A stretch of DNA of 64,000 bases from Timema cristinae (GCA_039000515.1 JBCFYV010009882.1:53309846-53373845), one strand, 5' to 3'; shown: positions 39,186 to 51,545, counted from the stretch's first letter. The notes: generated from the sequence alone by a model not told the origin. Translations and numbers: made by a program.

Positions 39186-40035
39186 TGTAATACATCTCAC
39201 ATGGGGTATTTTTTTGTCCCACACAAAATGTTTGCTTTACTCTTTTATTAGGATTCGCAAGTTTTATAAACTAAAATTGTTTTTGCCTTCAAATGGAACT
39301 TTCTTCTGTATGACCTAGGAAAAATCAGTCAATAATGTTTCTTACTGAACCACATTAGCCAAGCTAAGTGTTAGTCAGCACATTTAGTAGGTATATTAGT
39401 AATAAATTAATAATTTTTTCTATTTGATTTTGTATCATACTGTGGTTATATTAGTTAATGTAACAAGTGATAATTATTTATAAAATAATAACTTTTTTAC
39501 AATCACCTTGATAACACTAACAATCAATGGGAACAATGCTTAGTTTTTTTGAAAATACACTTATTTTGTATTTTATTTAATTATTTCATAGTAGATTATA
39601 TTATATTTGTATGTAAATCTATCTTTAGTAAATAAAAAAAAGGACTCCTTGCTATAGAATTGTGAGTGTGGGAACTAAATTGTTAAACACTATGCAACAG
39701 ATGATTTCAAAGAATTTTCTAATCAGAAATGGTATATTTAACACTGATATATATGTTTTATTTCAAATAGCTGTGAGTTTAGCTTAACACACTAAATAAA
39801 GCTTTTTTTTAATACATTTCTAAATTGTAATTTTATTTTTTGGTTTATAGTGAGTAGGTGAGTAGGTATCATTAAAACATTAATTTGTCAAAAATTGCTC
39901 AAATTACAAATCATATAATTTTGAATATAAGTTGCTTTGACAAACAAGCAAGACATGAACTTTATGGTTTCATATTGAAAAATGCCTGTGTAAGCCTCTA
40001 TAATTGGTAATATAATTATTATTATTTTTTAAAGT

Positions 40036-40262
40036 GCCCGCTTTGGTAGTCAAAAGGCTTAGAATGGACTGCAGATCTCAAGGAAATGTAGTTTTGAATC
40101 CTCATCTGGTGTACCGAGAGTTGTTTTTACGAAATATTTTTATACTCTTTCTCCTTAAAAAATGCGGGTACACTTAATTCAAAACCAACCTTATTCATTG
40201 GTAGCACAGCGGTGTAATTAGTTAATTTTCATAAAGCTTGGACAGGTAGGGAGATGCACGGA
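40036..40262 (+). mobile_element. SINE-B copy, diverged
   Basis: Worn head CCGCTTTGGTAGTCAAAAGGC, B-box-like AGTTTTGAATCCTCATCTGG, then GTGTACCGAGAG, the TTTTTACGAAATATTTTTATACTC body and a tail ending GACAGGTAGGGAGATGC. Confidence 0.6.
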
Positions 40263-40716
40263 CAAAAAAAAAGTGTTTGTTTGAACTCAATATTTATTTA
40301 GAAGTTAATCTAAAAATCTTTTCAAATATTATGCCTAAAAAATATATATGTTTTTAAAAAAATGTTGTGATTATTTGTGACTAATTAGCCTGCATTATAT
40401 GTTTAACTATAACTTTTCCCCCAAATTTTCTCGGCCCTTTGGTTAACACTTTAACATAATGGTAAAGTACCTGAGAATAGAATTATAATGGTGATCAAAT
40501 TGTATTGATATACTTTAGCTCAGACTAAATATAATTTAAAACTATCATGTGGAGTTAAATATGTTATTAATACATAATGATTCTAATTTTTCCTTGAGGT
40601 ATGCTCATAATATGTATAAATATCAAGATAAGTACTTCCATAAAAATATAATTCCAAGTATAGTTTTACTTGTACTTCATAATAAATGAAAATATTTGCT
40701 ATCTGTTTAATTCTAG

Positions 40717-41019
40717 ATGAACCAGGAGCTCCGGGCACTCCTGAAGCCACAGATTGGGACAGTGACCATGTAGACTTGAGATGGACTCCACCAACACAAG
40801 ATGGTGGATCTCCTATCACGGGCTACATCATAGAAAAGAGAGAGAAAGGCTCCACCCGCTGGAACAAGGCAGGAGAATCTAAGGGGACAGAACCAAAGGG
40901 CCGTGCAGATAATCTAGAAGAAGGTGTCGCCTATGAATTTAGAATTCGGGCTGTCAATGCTGCTGGCCCTGGAACGCCAAGTGAAGCCAGTAAAGCAATC
41001 ATAGCCAAACCAAGAAAAT
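40717..41019 (+). CDS. bt: Exon 13: complete FN3b domain in one exon
   Basis: Acceptor gtttaattctag. It runs EPGAPGTPEATDWDSDHVDLRW, TQDGGSPITGYIIEKREKGSTRW, NLEEGVAYEFRIRAVNAAG, GPGTPSEAS, AKPRK. The donor is gtgaga at 41020. It is 303 nt and phase 1 at both ends. Unlike its sister FN3b copies it has no internal intron. Confidence 0.96.
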
Positions 41020-41589
41020 GTGAGATATTAATAATATTCTAACTGTTTTGACTGGGATTTGATAAAGTAGTTTTGCCCTTAGAGAGATAGGGAGAGTTTA
41101 TAAAATGTAACATAAAAGTATTATCACATTTCTTACATTCAGTAATATCAACTGTATACTTCACTTATCCTGTAAGTTAGCATACATATCTTGGATTACT
41201 TCATTCTGATTTAGCTTAAATGAGAGGGCTGTAGTGTAATCCATCATGGTGAGACTGGTACCTTTCAGGGTAAGCGAAGTGTACATGCTTATCACCCAGA
41301 AAATTAAGAAATTTGCCAGTACTGTGATTGTTTGTATAATGTTAGTATTCATTAACGTTAATCATAATTAAATAAATTAAACAGACTGTTGCTTTCCTGG
41401 TAAGCTATTGGATCATGTCATAAAAAATTAAATGATTGAATAGTTACACAACAAAAACAAAAAATTTTGATTCATACCTCTGAAACAAAAGTGGCTAATT
41501 ATCATTCAAGGTAATATGTGCATTCTATATAATTAAAAATGATTGCTATGGATATTCCTTTCTAATATTATGTTTTGCATTCTCGTTTA

Positions 41590-43110
41590 AAAAACCAAGT
41601 TATCTCTAATCATGGCAGTATACCAGTGACCTTGAATACTATCTACCATAATAGAATTGTCCTGATAAAAGCGTTACTCTCGCTCATCACTCATTACTCC
41701 CAAATTATCAGGGAAAAAAAATTTCAATGTTAGAATATAGAATGAATTCTCTAAGGCACATTTGGTACCAAAGATTCAAAAAGATCTTCTTTCATGTTTC
41801 CAAGAAATCAATCTACAACTGCTTTAAATGAAAGCTAAATTGTCAGTTCAGTATCCTGTTGGCTTCGTCTTAAATACATAATATTTCAAAAGTTTCCTTA
41901 ATTGGGGTCAAATAAAAACTCCCTCTTTTAGTTAAGCATCTAATACATTGAGAAAAACCTCTTCAAGATAGTTGAATTCACTTCTTATTTTATCATAGGC
42001 CTTAACTAATTTCTTCACTACACCAAGCCTTATATGTAAAGATGGAAGACAAACACTTTCTAGTTCAACATGTGGGACATATTTACAGTAAATCTATGGG
42101 GTAAATATACCTTTATCTCATTGTTGCACAATATAATGATTTTCTCTTGACTGACTGACTCCCAATAAAATAGAAAATAAAACAATATTTGGTGAAATCT
42201 CTCTCTAGATTTGTAAGGGTTATAATAAACTTAAGATCACCACAGACATTACAAAAGTAGTCTTGGTACTATATTGCATTCATAATCTTTGACATATGCT
42301 ACTTTCATATTTTTCTTTCAAGCCATTGTCATGAATTAGATGAATTAATGGTTTTTTTTTCCATTATGCAGCAGAACTGCTTTGAAACTTAGTTTTGATA
42401 CATTAATAAATATCCCCCATTCATTAGGATTAAGTTCAATGCCTAATTATTTCTTAAAACCATTTAAGTATTCTCAATACTGTCCTCTATAGTTAAATAC
42501 TTGGAATACTGTTACAGTTATAATTACAGAGGTTCATGGAATTGAATAATCACTATAACTTTAGTGTGCTGTATAGATGGATTAGTATTTTAATTGATAA
42601 AGTTACAAGTTAGATAACAAAGTGACCAGTGTATGCACATGGTTATACAAAACAGGAAGTGGAAACATCATGAGTCAAAGATGCGCGTAATAGGCCTAAT
42701 ATACACATGAAAGGGGTGGAAACATTTGGAACTAATAATTCAAATATGACCCTGTTGTTATTCACACAAATACACTTCACTGTGTTGTAGATAAAGTATT
42801 ATTTAGTTCCTGCTTTAAGTAAATTCCATTGCTGAATCCGGGAACAAAGGAGCTTAGCTTGCTCTTTGATTAACTTCATGTCACTATCTATCTCATTAAA
42901 ATTATCTTGCTTAACTAAATGTAGTGTGTTATCAATTCCCAGTTGGTAATCCAAATTCTTTGACGTGGATAGTTCAGTAGAATTTGTAACACATTCATCA
43001 GTAAAATCTTGATAGATGGTTCCTTCATCCCATGCATCTGGGAGAACTGGTAGTTCTTCACTATGTGGAGTAAAACTTATTGCAGATAATATGTTTGGAT
43101 ATTTCAAATT
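41590..43110 (-). pseudogene. Pseudogene of a multicopy arthropod gene family of unknown function (probably transposon-linked)
   Basis: Minus strand from 43107: a 102-codon open segment beginning MKYPNILSAI with PHSEELPVL and ending KEQAKLLCSRIQQWNLL. After several stops follow a CGDLK-like box and FYWESVSQEK near 42150-42240, a SLHIRLGVVKKLVKAYDK stretch near 42000, and a FFPDNLGVMSDERE box with YQD at about 41660-41720. These blocks occur in this order in a family I recall from many arthropod and cnidarian genomes. That family has no established function, and its copy number suggests a mobile element. At least four frame breaks are present. Confidence 0.6.
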
Positions 43111-44721
43111 GCTTGCTTCTTTTTGACATCCCTAATATTTTTGTTATAGATAAATAGCAATTATTAACGTGGTTATGTGGTTCTCGAACTACGATAGGTA
43201 CAGCAAAAGGCATAATTTTAAGTTTCCCAGCTTACCACATCCTCAGATTTGTTGGGAAAGTAATACAACACAGTATACGGATCCCATTTTCTATTTGGTG
43301 ACCCATATTACAACCAAAATACCAAAATTATTCATATTTAGTTATGCTAAAGCTTTACTTCCTCAGAGTCCTCACAGAAGTCTCACTCACATAATATAAA
43401 TGCACTAGGGGATTAAAACACTGTATTTGCTTATGCATTATAACAATACAATGGTAGGCAAATCAGAAGATAAAAGTACTCCTAAAATAAACACAGATCA
43501 ACCACTCAAGCTATAGCTGTCTCTCTGGAACTGAAAGAGTAATTGTGTTGGCATATATGCTGTGCAACCATGATACTCTCGAAAACACTACTGCCTTCTA
43601 TCAGCAAATGCAAAAAATATTTGGCTATGTATCTGATCAGTATCATTTTATATTGTAAGCTACTTGTTGATATTTCATGCAACAACTATTTTGTTGGTCA
43701 TACGGCGGATCAGGGCTACATTCCCTTTACTTAAACATAGTAAGCTACATGCAATTCACATAAACAATAAAAAGTGTATTTAAAACTTATGTAAACAAAA
43801 ATTGTGATGTAATGTGACACACAAAATGATACTAAAATCAACCAAAATATTTATGGAGGTAAAAATAATGTTGACTAGTTATTAGATTTGATGCTAAACA
43901 TTACTAGAAATAAATAATGAGTTGATACAGATGGGATAATGCCCACTACTGATTGCTCACGCATTAATAAATCTACCAGAGAGGTTAAATCAAAGTAATT
44001 ATATAAATGGGCTGTTATAAATAGCCACGAACTAAACCTTAATGAGGTTTTTTTAAATAGAAATAAAGATAATTCTGACTTTGACTGTTTTTTTTTTTTG
44101 TTTTTTTTTGCATCTCGTAGCATTTCTAATTTGAGCTATCCCCATTGTTTGCAAATTTGTTCTCCATGAAAAGTTGAAATGTTAACATGTACTAAAATAA
44201 ATATTTAAAACAATCCCTCCTTTAATCATTAAATTAAAACAAAAATTAGAAATTATCTCTTCTATAACATGGATTAAACATGCAACAAATATTTTCTCAC
44301 CCTAATACCATATATTAATTGGTATTTTTATTCTAGAATGATAAATAATTTCGTATTCACATTTTTATTAATTGTTAAAAATTTTGATTTTAAGAATCCA
44401 CCTCATCTCACGAATAGTGTGTAATTTGGATTGGTAATACAGAACGAATCATTAGACAGTAAAACTGATATAAAAGAAATCAACCACACTATTTAAAATA
44501 AAATAAAATTAAATATTATAAAACAAATATCTTAATAAAACAAGTATGTTTCGTTTACCCATATTTTGTTATTTTCAAATGATTACATAGAAAACTAAAC
44601 ATTGATGTGATTCCTTGATGGAGCAATCGGTTATAAGATATGATATTAATTAACTATTCTTATAATGATACTTGCATATTTATTTATTTGAATACCTCTT
44701 GAATTATTTATACAGTTGAGA

Positions 44722-45010
44722 GGTGACCTGGTGGTCTAGGGGTAAAGTGTCGGACTATTGTGTTAGGGGTCCGAGGTTAAATCCTCGGACCCTGCACAGT
44801 TTTATCTGATTGTCAAACCCTCCCTTAACCTCTGACAAGATCTGTATTAATCGCAACTTTTGAATGTGTAGAATGCCACACCTCCACCCTGTTTTGGATC
44901 CCACGTTAAACTTTAGGTCCTCCATTTCATCTCATAATCACCCACCATTACACATTATCGTAAGTGTTTACAAAGCGAATGGGTAGTAAGACGCGGTGCT
45001 AATAATAATC
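44722..45010 (+). mobile_element. SINE-A copy, full-length
   Basis: tRNA-like head with A box TGGTCTAGGGGTAAAGTGT and B box GAGGTTAAATCCTCGG, body GAATGTGTAGAATGCCACACC, TTGGATCCCACGTTAAACT, tail GTAGTAAGACGCGGTGCTAATAATAAT. It is more diverged than the copies at 48666 and 50744. Confidence 0.88.
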
Positions 45011-45264
45011 GTGGGCCAAATCAACTAATATTAAAAACGTACATGTTATTTCCAAACACCTATAACCATTAATATAATGATGATATATAAATATTAAATA
45101 AACAAAAGTGATGGTGATAATAATTAATAACAATAGTTGGTATTAGTTGGTTATTTCATTAGGTTTATTCTAAAATGATTGTTCATTGTTATAAATTACA
45201 ATTATAATAATCAAATAAATAAATTGTCTTCATTGCTCTGTTATTTTTACAACTTTGATTCTAG

Positions 45265-45546
45265 TGGCTCCAAAGATTGACCGACGCACTTTACGTAATA
45301 TAACTATAAGGGAAGGTGAGCCAATCTTCTATGATGTGAAGATTTCTGGTGAGCCTCCTCCGGATGTATCGTGGAGTCTTAACAATAAGTCTATACAAGA
45401 GACAAGCTACCGTAGGATTGAAAATGTTCCATATAATTCAAAATTCTACAACGATAATCCTGAAAGGAAGGATAGTGGAACATATAAGATACAGGCCACC
45501 AATAAATATGGTTCAGACACAGCTGAAGTTGAAATAATTGTTGTTT
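45265..45546 (+). CDS. bt: Exon 14: complete Ig domain in one exon, divergent E-strand
   Basis: Acceptor ctttgattctag. It runs APKIDRRTL, FYDVKISGEPPPDVSW, RRIENVPYNSKFYNDNPERK, DSGTYKIQATNKYGSD, VEIIVV. The donor is gtaagt at 45547. It is 282 nt, phase 1 at both ends. Where the sister Ig domains have IDSEDYKTKLIIxxxxR, this one has IENVPYNSKFYNDNPER: same length, fewer hydrophobics. This looks like a stable subtype rather than decay. Confidence 0.95.
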
Positions 45547-45998
45547 GTAAGTTAATACTTCCTTATATCTAAATATATACCTCTAGCAATATAAATGAGA
45601 AACAAAGAAGGAATCAATCTTTTTGAAAAGCCAGTGGTACATGAGACTAATTAGTTGGTCTACACTCACTGAAACCTTCATACTATAATCCTGCAAGCTT
45701 TTAAAAAAGTACTCATTACTTATGAGAGTTCTAATAAATGCTTAAATATATACCAGTTTACTGTACCTTTCAAGAAATAAACTGGTACTTATAGATATTA
45801 ATGAATTTGATTACATGTTTTAACTATGTAGGTTAATATGTTGAAACTTTTGTAGAACATAGAATTAGAAAATGTTTAGTTAGTAAATGTTGATAGATAC
45901 TATATTATAGTATACTCACTTTGTCTAATGAATTAGTGGATTAATGTAATAACCATAGCTATCTGTAAGGACTAACAATAATCTCTTGTTTTTTTCAG
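45547..45998 (+). other. Intron 14 (0.45 kb)
   Basis: Shortest intron in the window; AT-rich, no repeats seen. It has a good pyrimidine tract before the acceptor. Confidence 0.88.
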
Positions 45999-46298
45999 CT
46001 AAGCCTGGGAAACCAGAAGGTCCTCTGGAAGTTTCTGACATTCATAAGGATGGATGTCAACTTAAGTGGAAGAAGCCCAAAGATGATGGGGGAGAACCCA
46101 TCGAATCCTACTTGGTGGAGAAGTTTGATCCAGACACAGGAATTTGGCTGCCTGTTGGGCGAACCAAAGAGCCCCAGTTGGAAGTTACGGGTTTAATTCC
46201 AGGCCATGAATATCAGTTCAGAGTGAAAGCTATAAATAAAGAAGGAGAATCTGAACCTCTAGAAACATTGTCATCTATTATTGCAAAGGATCCGTTCA
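45999..46298 (+). CDS. bt: Exon 15: complete FN3a domain in one exon
   Basis: Acceptor gtttttttcag. It runs KPGKPEGPLEVSDI, DGCQLKWKKPKDDGG, TGIWLPVGRTKEP, PGHEYQFRVKAINKEG, ESEPLETLS, AKDPF. The donor is gtgagt at 46299. It is 300 nt, phase 1 at both ends, and the only FN3a copy here without an internal intron. It serves as the reference for aligning the split copies. Confidence 0.96.
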
Positions 46299-47566
46299 GT
46301 GAGTAGTATTATTATTAACAATGCCTATATGGTTTCACTTTAACCTGCCGAATATGGGTTGTGCTCAATTTCACTACATTATTGTAACTAAAAACTGCTA
46401 CATTTTTAACTTAACCATATCAAATATTTACTCAATAAAATCATGTTAACTATACCTTTATCTCTATTTAAATTATAATTTTTATTTTTATTTTAATAAT
46501 AAACAATATAGGCCCATACAGAGATAAAGACTAAAGAAAGAATGATTATTTTATAATAATATAAACTTTTCCTGAAACATATTTAGTGAAAACTGGAATA
46601 CTAAATATGGCCAAAATAGAATGCATACACATTGTTGATTAACAGTAAGATGAATTTCAGATGGTGTTTAACAATTTTGTTGCAATAATGATTTTGAAAA
46701 ATTACCAATACATTTCCTAAATTTATTTAGTAATTGATCCATTATTTATTTATTCGAGACAATTTTTTAAACAATCCAAAAAAAAATTTGTGAAGAGATG
46801 AACATGATTAAAATAATCGCAGATTAGTTATACCATAATTTACTAAGAATTGATTGAATAATTAAAATTAGCGATAACATAATTTAATTTGGTTTTGTGT
46901 ATAGTAATATTTATAATTAAAATAATTTGTTTATTTATAAAGCTTTATTCTCTTTATTTTTAGAGGTAAATAATATGTAAATTTATAAAAGTATTATTTT
47001 GTTAAGTCTCATGTCTAAATGACTTTCTGAGATATTTTCAAATTACATTATCATTGACTTAAATATATATTATTAGAAGTGGGAATTTAAAAAAAATTGA
47101 TCTGATTTCTACATTCTAACCATGCACTTTTGGTTCAGAGTTAGGGAAAATTGTGGATATCTAGCTCCCCTGCTACAAAAATCTTGCGAATAAAAATTCA
47201 CTTTTATTTATGTCACCAGTAAATATGATGTAAATAATAGGTTTCTGTTAAACACATGAATGTCGCTGTTTATTATTTTCGCAAAATACACAATTCTTAT
47301 TTATATAAAAGCAATTCTTAAGCCTATTTGTTAAAATAAAATAGGAATCAAAATTTGTGGTAGTATTTTTTTATAGTTTTATGAATTAACATAGATGTAT
47401 ACATTTTCAACACAGATATGTATCATATTGTCTCTATTATGTACATGTATCAATGGCTTCGAAATTTTAAATGGAAAATTGGTTTTGCAAATTGTCTTTT
47501 AAATAGTTTTATTAAGATATACACGTAGAGGTTGTAAATCTTCATTTGTGTCCACTAATGTGTTAG
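46299..47566 (+). other. Intron 15 (1.3 kb)
   Basis: AT-rich, nothing recognised. The 3' end has a weak pyrimidine tract but a plausible branch site (CCACTAATG) 9-17 nt before the acceptor. Confidence 0.85.
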
Positions 47567-47702
47567 CTGTTCCAAGTACCCCTGGAACCCCTGAGCCAGT
47601 TGATTGGAGCCAGAACCATGTGGACTTAGTTTGGAAGGAACCAGTATCCGATGGTGGGTCACCTATAATTGGCTACATTGTTGAGAAAAAAGACAAATAT
47701 AG
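47567..47702 (+). CDS. bt: Exon 16: N-terminal part of an FN3b domain
   Basis: Acceptor taatgtgttag, weak but required by frame. It encodes VPSTPGTPEPVDW, NHVDLVWKEPVSDGGSPIIGYIVEKKDKY. The donor is gtaata at 47703, phase 2, at module position 136, identical to exon 8. Confidence 0.92.
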
Positions 47703-48665
47703 GTAATATGTTTTCTTTTTTCATAATTTACATTGTAAATTAATGACTTTAATATTTGGGAATAATTATATACAACATTATTTATTTTACTACATTTAAT
47801 TTTTTAAATCATTCCAAATGTGTCAACTCTACTCAAAAATGAAATACAAACTTGTGTCCATCTGGTCAATACATGACTAACTCAATTTTAAATACATTCT
47901 AAATTTGTTCCTTAAAATATGAGTGAAGGCTGTAACAAAAAGCAATAAGTTGACATAGATAATTAAGTGGCAGTTTCTTTGACATGCTGATTGGGAAGTC
48001 TTAGAGGCAAACTATATGTTGAGGCTAGATCCTTGAAGTTGAGTGTATGAGATTGTCTGATTGATTTGAAACTTGTTAGCTATTTGGTGTTGATTTGGCA
48101 CATTATGGTTCATTAAAATATAAATTTAGTGTAAATGCAGTTTTGTGTAATGAACATAAACTACCATAGTGATCCAATTTCATATAGCTCCTAAAGGTTA
48201 TCTAATCTACCTGGAACTGGATAAAGATTTAAATATTTAGTGCTTAAATTGATTTTAATTTGATCAGAGAAACTTGTATTTGAGTTTTATGGTAAAGAGG
48301 ACAAACATGATGACTGGTAATGAAGCTGGATCCATCACATGTTCTGATCTTCTTCAAGTTTGTAGAAACTCATTATAGATTTGGTGTAATTTTGTGCAAA
48401 AAATGTGATTCATTGAATTAAGGTTGTACTGATAAGGGGATAGGATGATTAATAGGGGAGTTTGTTTCACCAGGTTTTCTGATAGACCTTAAACTTTTCA
48501 GATATTTAGTGTCTATTTTGAAATATTTGTAAGAAGCCACAAGAAAGTTGGATAGAAATATATAAATGTTAGTGATAATAGAAATAATAATAATATAGGC
48601 CTAGTGTTCATTTAGTATAAATTTGTGAAACAAAAATTTGTATTTGGTAGATTTAATACTATCTT

Positions 48666-48931
48666 GGGTGACCTGGTGGTCTAGGGGTAAGGTGTTAGAT
48701 TTCTGTGCTGGCGGCCGGGGTTCAATCCTCGGTCCCGGCACAGATTTATCTGATTTCCAAACCCTTCCCCCACCTCTGACAAGATATCTTGTGAATGTGG
48801 GGAATGCCAGGCCGCCACCATGGTTCGGATTCCACGTTAAACTGTAGGTCCTCCATTTCATCTCACAATCGCCCTACCATTACACATTAGCGTAAGTGCG
48901 TATAACCCGAACGGGTAGTAAGACGCGGTGC

Positions 48932-48955
<24 letters not shown>
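48666..48955 (+). mobile_element. SINE-A copy, full-length, with target-site duplication
   Basis: Head TGGTCTAGGGGTAAGGTGTTAG (A box) and CGGGGTTCAATCCTCGGTCCC (B box), body GTGGGGAATGCCAGGCC, tail GAACGGGTAGTAAGACGCGGTGC plus (TAA)n. The 12-bp TAATACTATCTT flanks it at 48654-48665 and 48956-48967. The first bases of the right copy may be shared with the tail. Confidence 0.92.
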
Positions 48956-48962
<7 letters not shown>

Positions 48963-50318
48963 ATCTTTTAAAAACAGAACGCATAGGACCTACATATTGT
49001 GCTAGAACTTCAGGTAACCATGAAACATTGTCAGATATACCTAAATATTACTAGAAACAAGGGTTATGATGGTCAACATTTTGATTGACTTTCATTTATG
49101 ACAGCCATTAACATAAGAAAAAAGATACAAAATAATAGTTTATGTACATTTTACATTGCTTTTTAACTAATAAAAATGTTTTCATACACATACTCTTACT
49201 CTTTGTTAGTCAACATAATAAACTTGATTGTTATTTAAGTAATTTGACTATGCTACTAATGATAGGGATAAAACCATTATTAATTTTAACAACTTACAAC
49301 TTATTAGTACCATCTTGTACATCCCTGAATAATCAATACAAGTTTATGTACTTTCATATACAGTTAGTTTTGTAAAATTTCTAATAAAAATCATTGATGT
49401 CACATCCACACGGAACTAAGATGTGTGTACTCGTATATAATTAAAAACATAAACTAGTATGATAAATAAAGGCAATAGTTTCAGATTTATTGATTAAATT
49501 TTAGAATAAAATAAAAATTGATTAATAATTTCAATTTACAAAATATCCTAATTGAATATTAAATTATATAACACTACTAACTCAAAAATGATGGATAAGT
49601 ATAAATATTAAAATGAATTTTCCAGCAAAGAGTCAAAAGTGTTATAATCAACTATAAAGCAATTGCACAGTAAAATGTACATAATCATTATTTTAGTAAA
49701 TTTAGATGCTCAATACACAGCGAGTTATAGTTTAAACATATACTTCAATTAAAATAACATGAAGTGTTACTGATCAAAATAGTTTCAATGTAAAGTATAT
49801 TATTGTGATATGACTAGTAGGTACTATTTTATTTTATAAAATGCCATTTTTAAAATAGAATACAAATATTATATACAATGTTTAATATATACTTCTCTCA
49901 CATATGGTAGTAGGGCTGAAAAAGGTTTTTACAGAAAGAAATAATTTTTAGTACTCATAATATAATATAATTGATAGATTTGCCTAGAAACAAATTCTAA
50001 CCCCAGATATTTGTATTAGTCTGGTAAATTAATAGTCCATTCCTGCTATTGTACCTCTCTAAAAAGGATTGATAATATTATTAAGCTATTTAAAGTTGGA
50101 TTTATAACGCATCCCCTTTCAATGAGAAAAATTATTTGTACAAAATATTGTTTTTACCATATTAGGCCAAATAAATAATAAGCCCAACACATTTTTAAAT
50201 TTATCAAAAAATGCTATTGTGAAAACTTCATGGATATTTTGAGGTTCCATATTTTTATGGATTGACACATATAATACAATTATTGATAAATCAAATCAAG
50301 TGTAGTTAAATATTTTTG

Positions 50319-51545
50319 CTAATTAATTATCCAAGGAACACCCAAAAATAATACAAAGGATTAATTCTATATGAATATATAGAATTGAAATGAAATATAA
50401 GAAAAAATGAAGATAGAAATTTTAATTAGCAAAAGACAACTGGGATTATCATAGTTGAGTGGATGTATATAAACAGTCTGAATAAATAAATATTACCTTA
50501 TTTAAAAGAAAAGTTACTGAATATAATAATGTTATACCATTATCAAGAAACCCTAACCTTGAAGTTCTTATTAAGTTATGAAATCAGGTAGAATACAAAC
50601 AAGATATATGGTAGGTTAAAATACAAAAAACATATTAAAATTAGACAATAATAAGATAAAAATCATATTTCAAGGTTACATGTCAATGAGTAAAACATTA
50701 CTAAGTAAGATATTAATTATAGTAAATCAGTTGAATTTAGTTGGTGACCTGGTGGTCTAGAGGTAAGGTGTCAGACTTCTGTGCTGGCGGCCGGGGTTCA
50801 ATCCTCGGTCCCGACACAGATTTATCTGATTACCAAACCCTTCCTTCACCTCTGACAAGACATCTAGTGTATGTGGGGAATGCCAGCCCTCCATCCTGGT
50901 TCGGATTCCACATTAAACTGTAGGTCCTTCATTTCATCTCACAATCACCCTACCATTACACATTAGCGTAAGTGCGTACAACCCGAATGAGTAGTAAGAT
51001 GCGCTGCTGCTAATAATAATAATAATAATAATAATAATGATAATAATAATAATAATAATAATAATAGTTGAATTTAGTTGAAGGTAATATTATGACAACT
51101 CTGGATCTGTCATAATATTACCTTCAACTAAATTCAACTGATTTACTATAATTAATATCTTACTTAGTAATGTTTTCTCATTGACATGTAACCTTGAAAT
51201 ATGATTTTTATCTTATTATTGTCTAATTTTAATATTGTTTTTGTATTTTAACCTACCATATATCTTGTTTGTATTCTACCTGATTTCATAACTTAAGTAC
51301 TTCAAGGTTAGGGTTTCTTGATAATGGTTTAACATTATTATATTCAGTAACTTTTCTTTTAAATAAGCTAATATTTATTTATTCAGACTGTTTATATACA
51401 TCCACTCAACTATGATAGTCCCAGTTGTCTTTTGCTAATTAAAATTTCTATCTTCATTTTTTCTTATATTTCATTTCAATTCTATATATTCATTTAGAAT
51501 TAATCCTTTGTATTGTTTTTGGGTGTTCCTTGGATAATTAATTAG
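50319..51545. repeat. Long near-perfect palindrome, arms about 440 bp, 10-bp spacer
   Basis: The left arm is 50319-50743 plus 51081-51097 (interrupted by a SINE and its duplicated target). The right arm is 51108-51545. The spacer is ACTCTGGATC (51098-51107). Reading both arms base by base I count about ten differences, including a 3-bp and a 1-bp indel, so identity is about 97-98%. Outer ends are CTAATTAATTATCC and its complement. No coding potential. Target duplications for the palindrome itself were not seen. Confidence 0.95.
50744..51065 (+). mobile_element. SINE-A copy inserted in the palindrome, 15-bp target duplication
   Basis: Full head (TGGTCTAGAGGTAAGGTGTC; GGGGTTCAATCCTCGGTCCC), body, shared tail and about 55 bp of TAA/TGA repeats. 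AGTTGAATTTAGTTG flanks it exactly at 50729-50743 and 51066-51080. The same 15-mer occurs complemented once in the opposite arm (51123-51137), confirming it as the original single target. Confidence 0.96.

Larger units (their letters stand above)
34949..40716 (+). other. Intron 12 (5.8 kb)
   Basis: Holds a possible Copia-type gag relic (35510-36060), a dead hAT transposase (36130-38152), a minisatellite (38215-38860), a 30-bp tandem duplication (39127-39185) and a SINE-B copy (40036-40262). 38900-40030 and 40270-40700 are otherwise AT-rich and unassigned. Confidence 0.8.
41020..45264 (+). other. Intron 13 (4.2 kb)
   Basis: Holds a minus-strand pseudogene (41590-43110) and a SINE-A copy (44722-45010). 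41020-41580 and 43120-44700 are AT-rich and unassigned. Confidence 0.8.

Noticed and set aside
48052..48530. Possible internal duplication (TCTGATTGATTTGAAACTTG at about 48057, TCTGATAGACCTTAAACTTT at about 48479)
   Set aside because: The match is short and weak in AT-rich sequence; alignment statistics would be needed.
48660..48745. tRNA-like sequences (A and B boxes) at 15640, 24385, 24785, 44725, 48670, 50745 and 56710 as tRNA genes
   Set aside because: The 3' halves do not pair with the 5' ends to give an acceptor stem, each is followed by a repeated body and tail, and several have target duplications. They are SINE heads.
48601..48861. Minus-strand 86-codon ORF repeated at other SINE copies
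   Set aside because: It is the open complement of SINE-A, found wherever the SINE occurs; not a gene.
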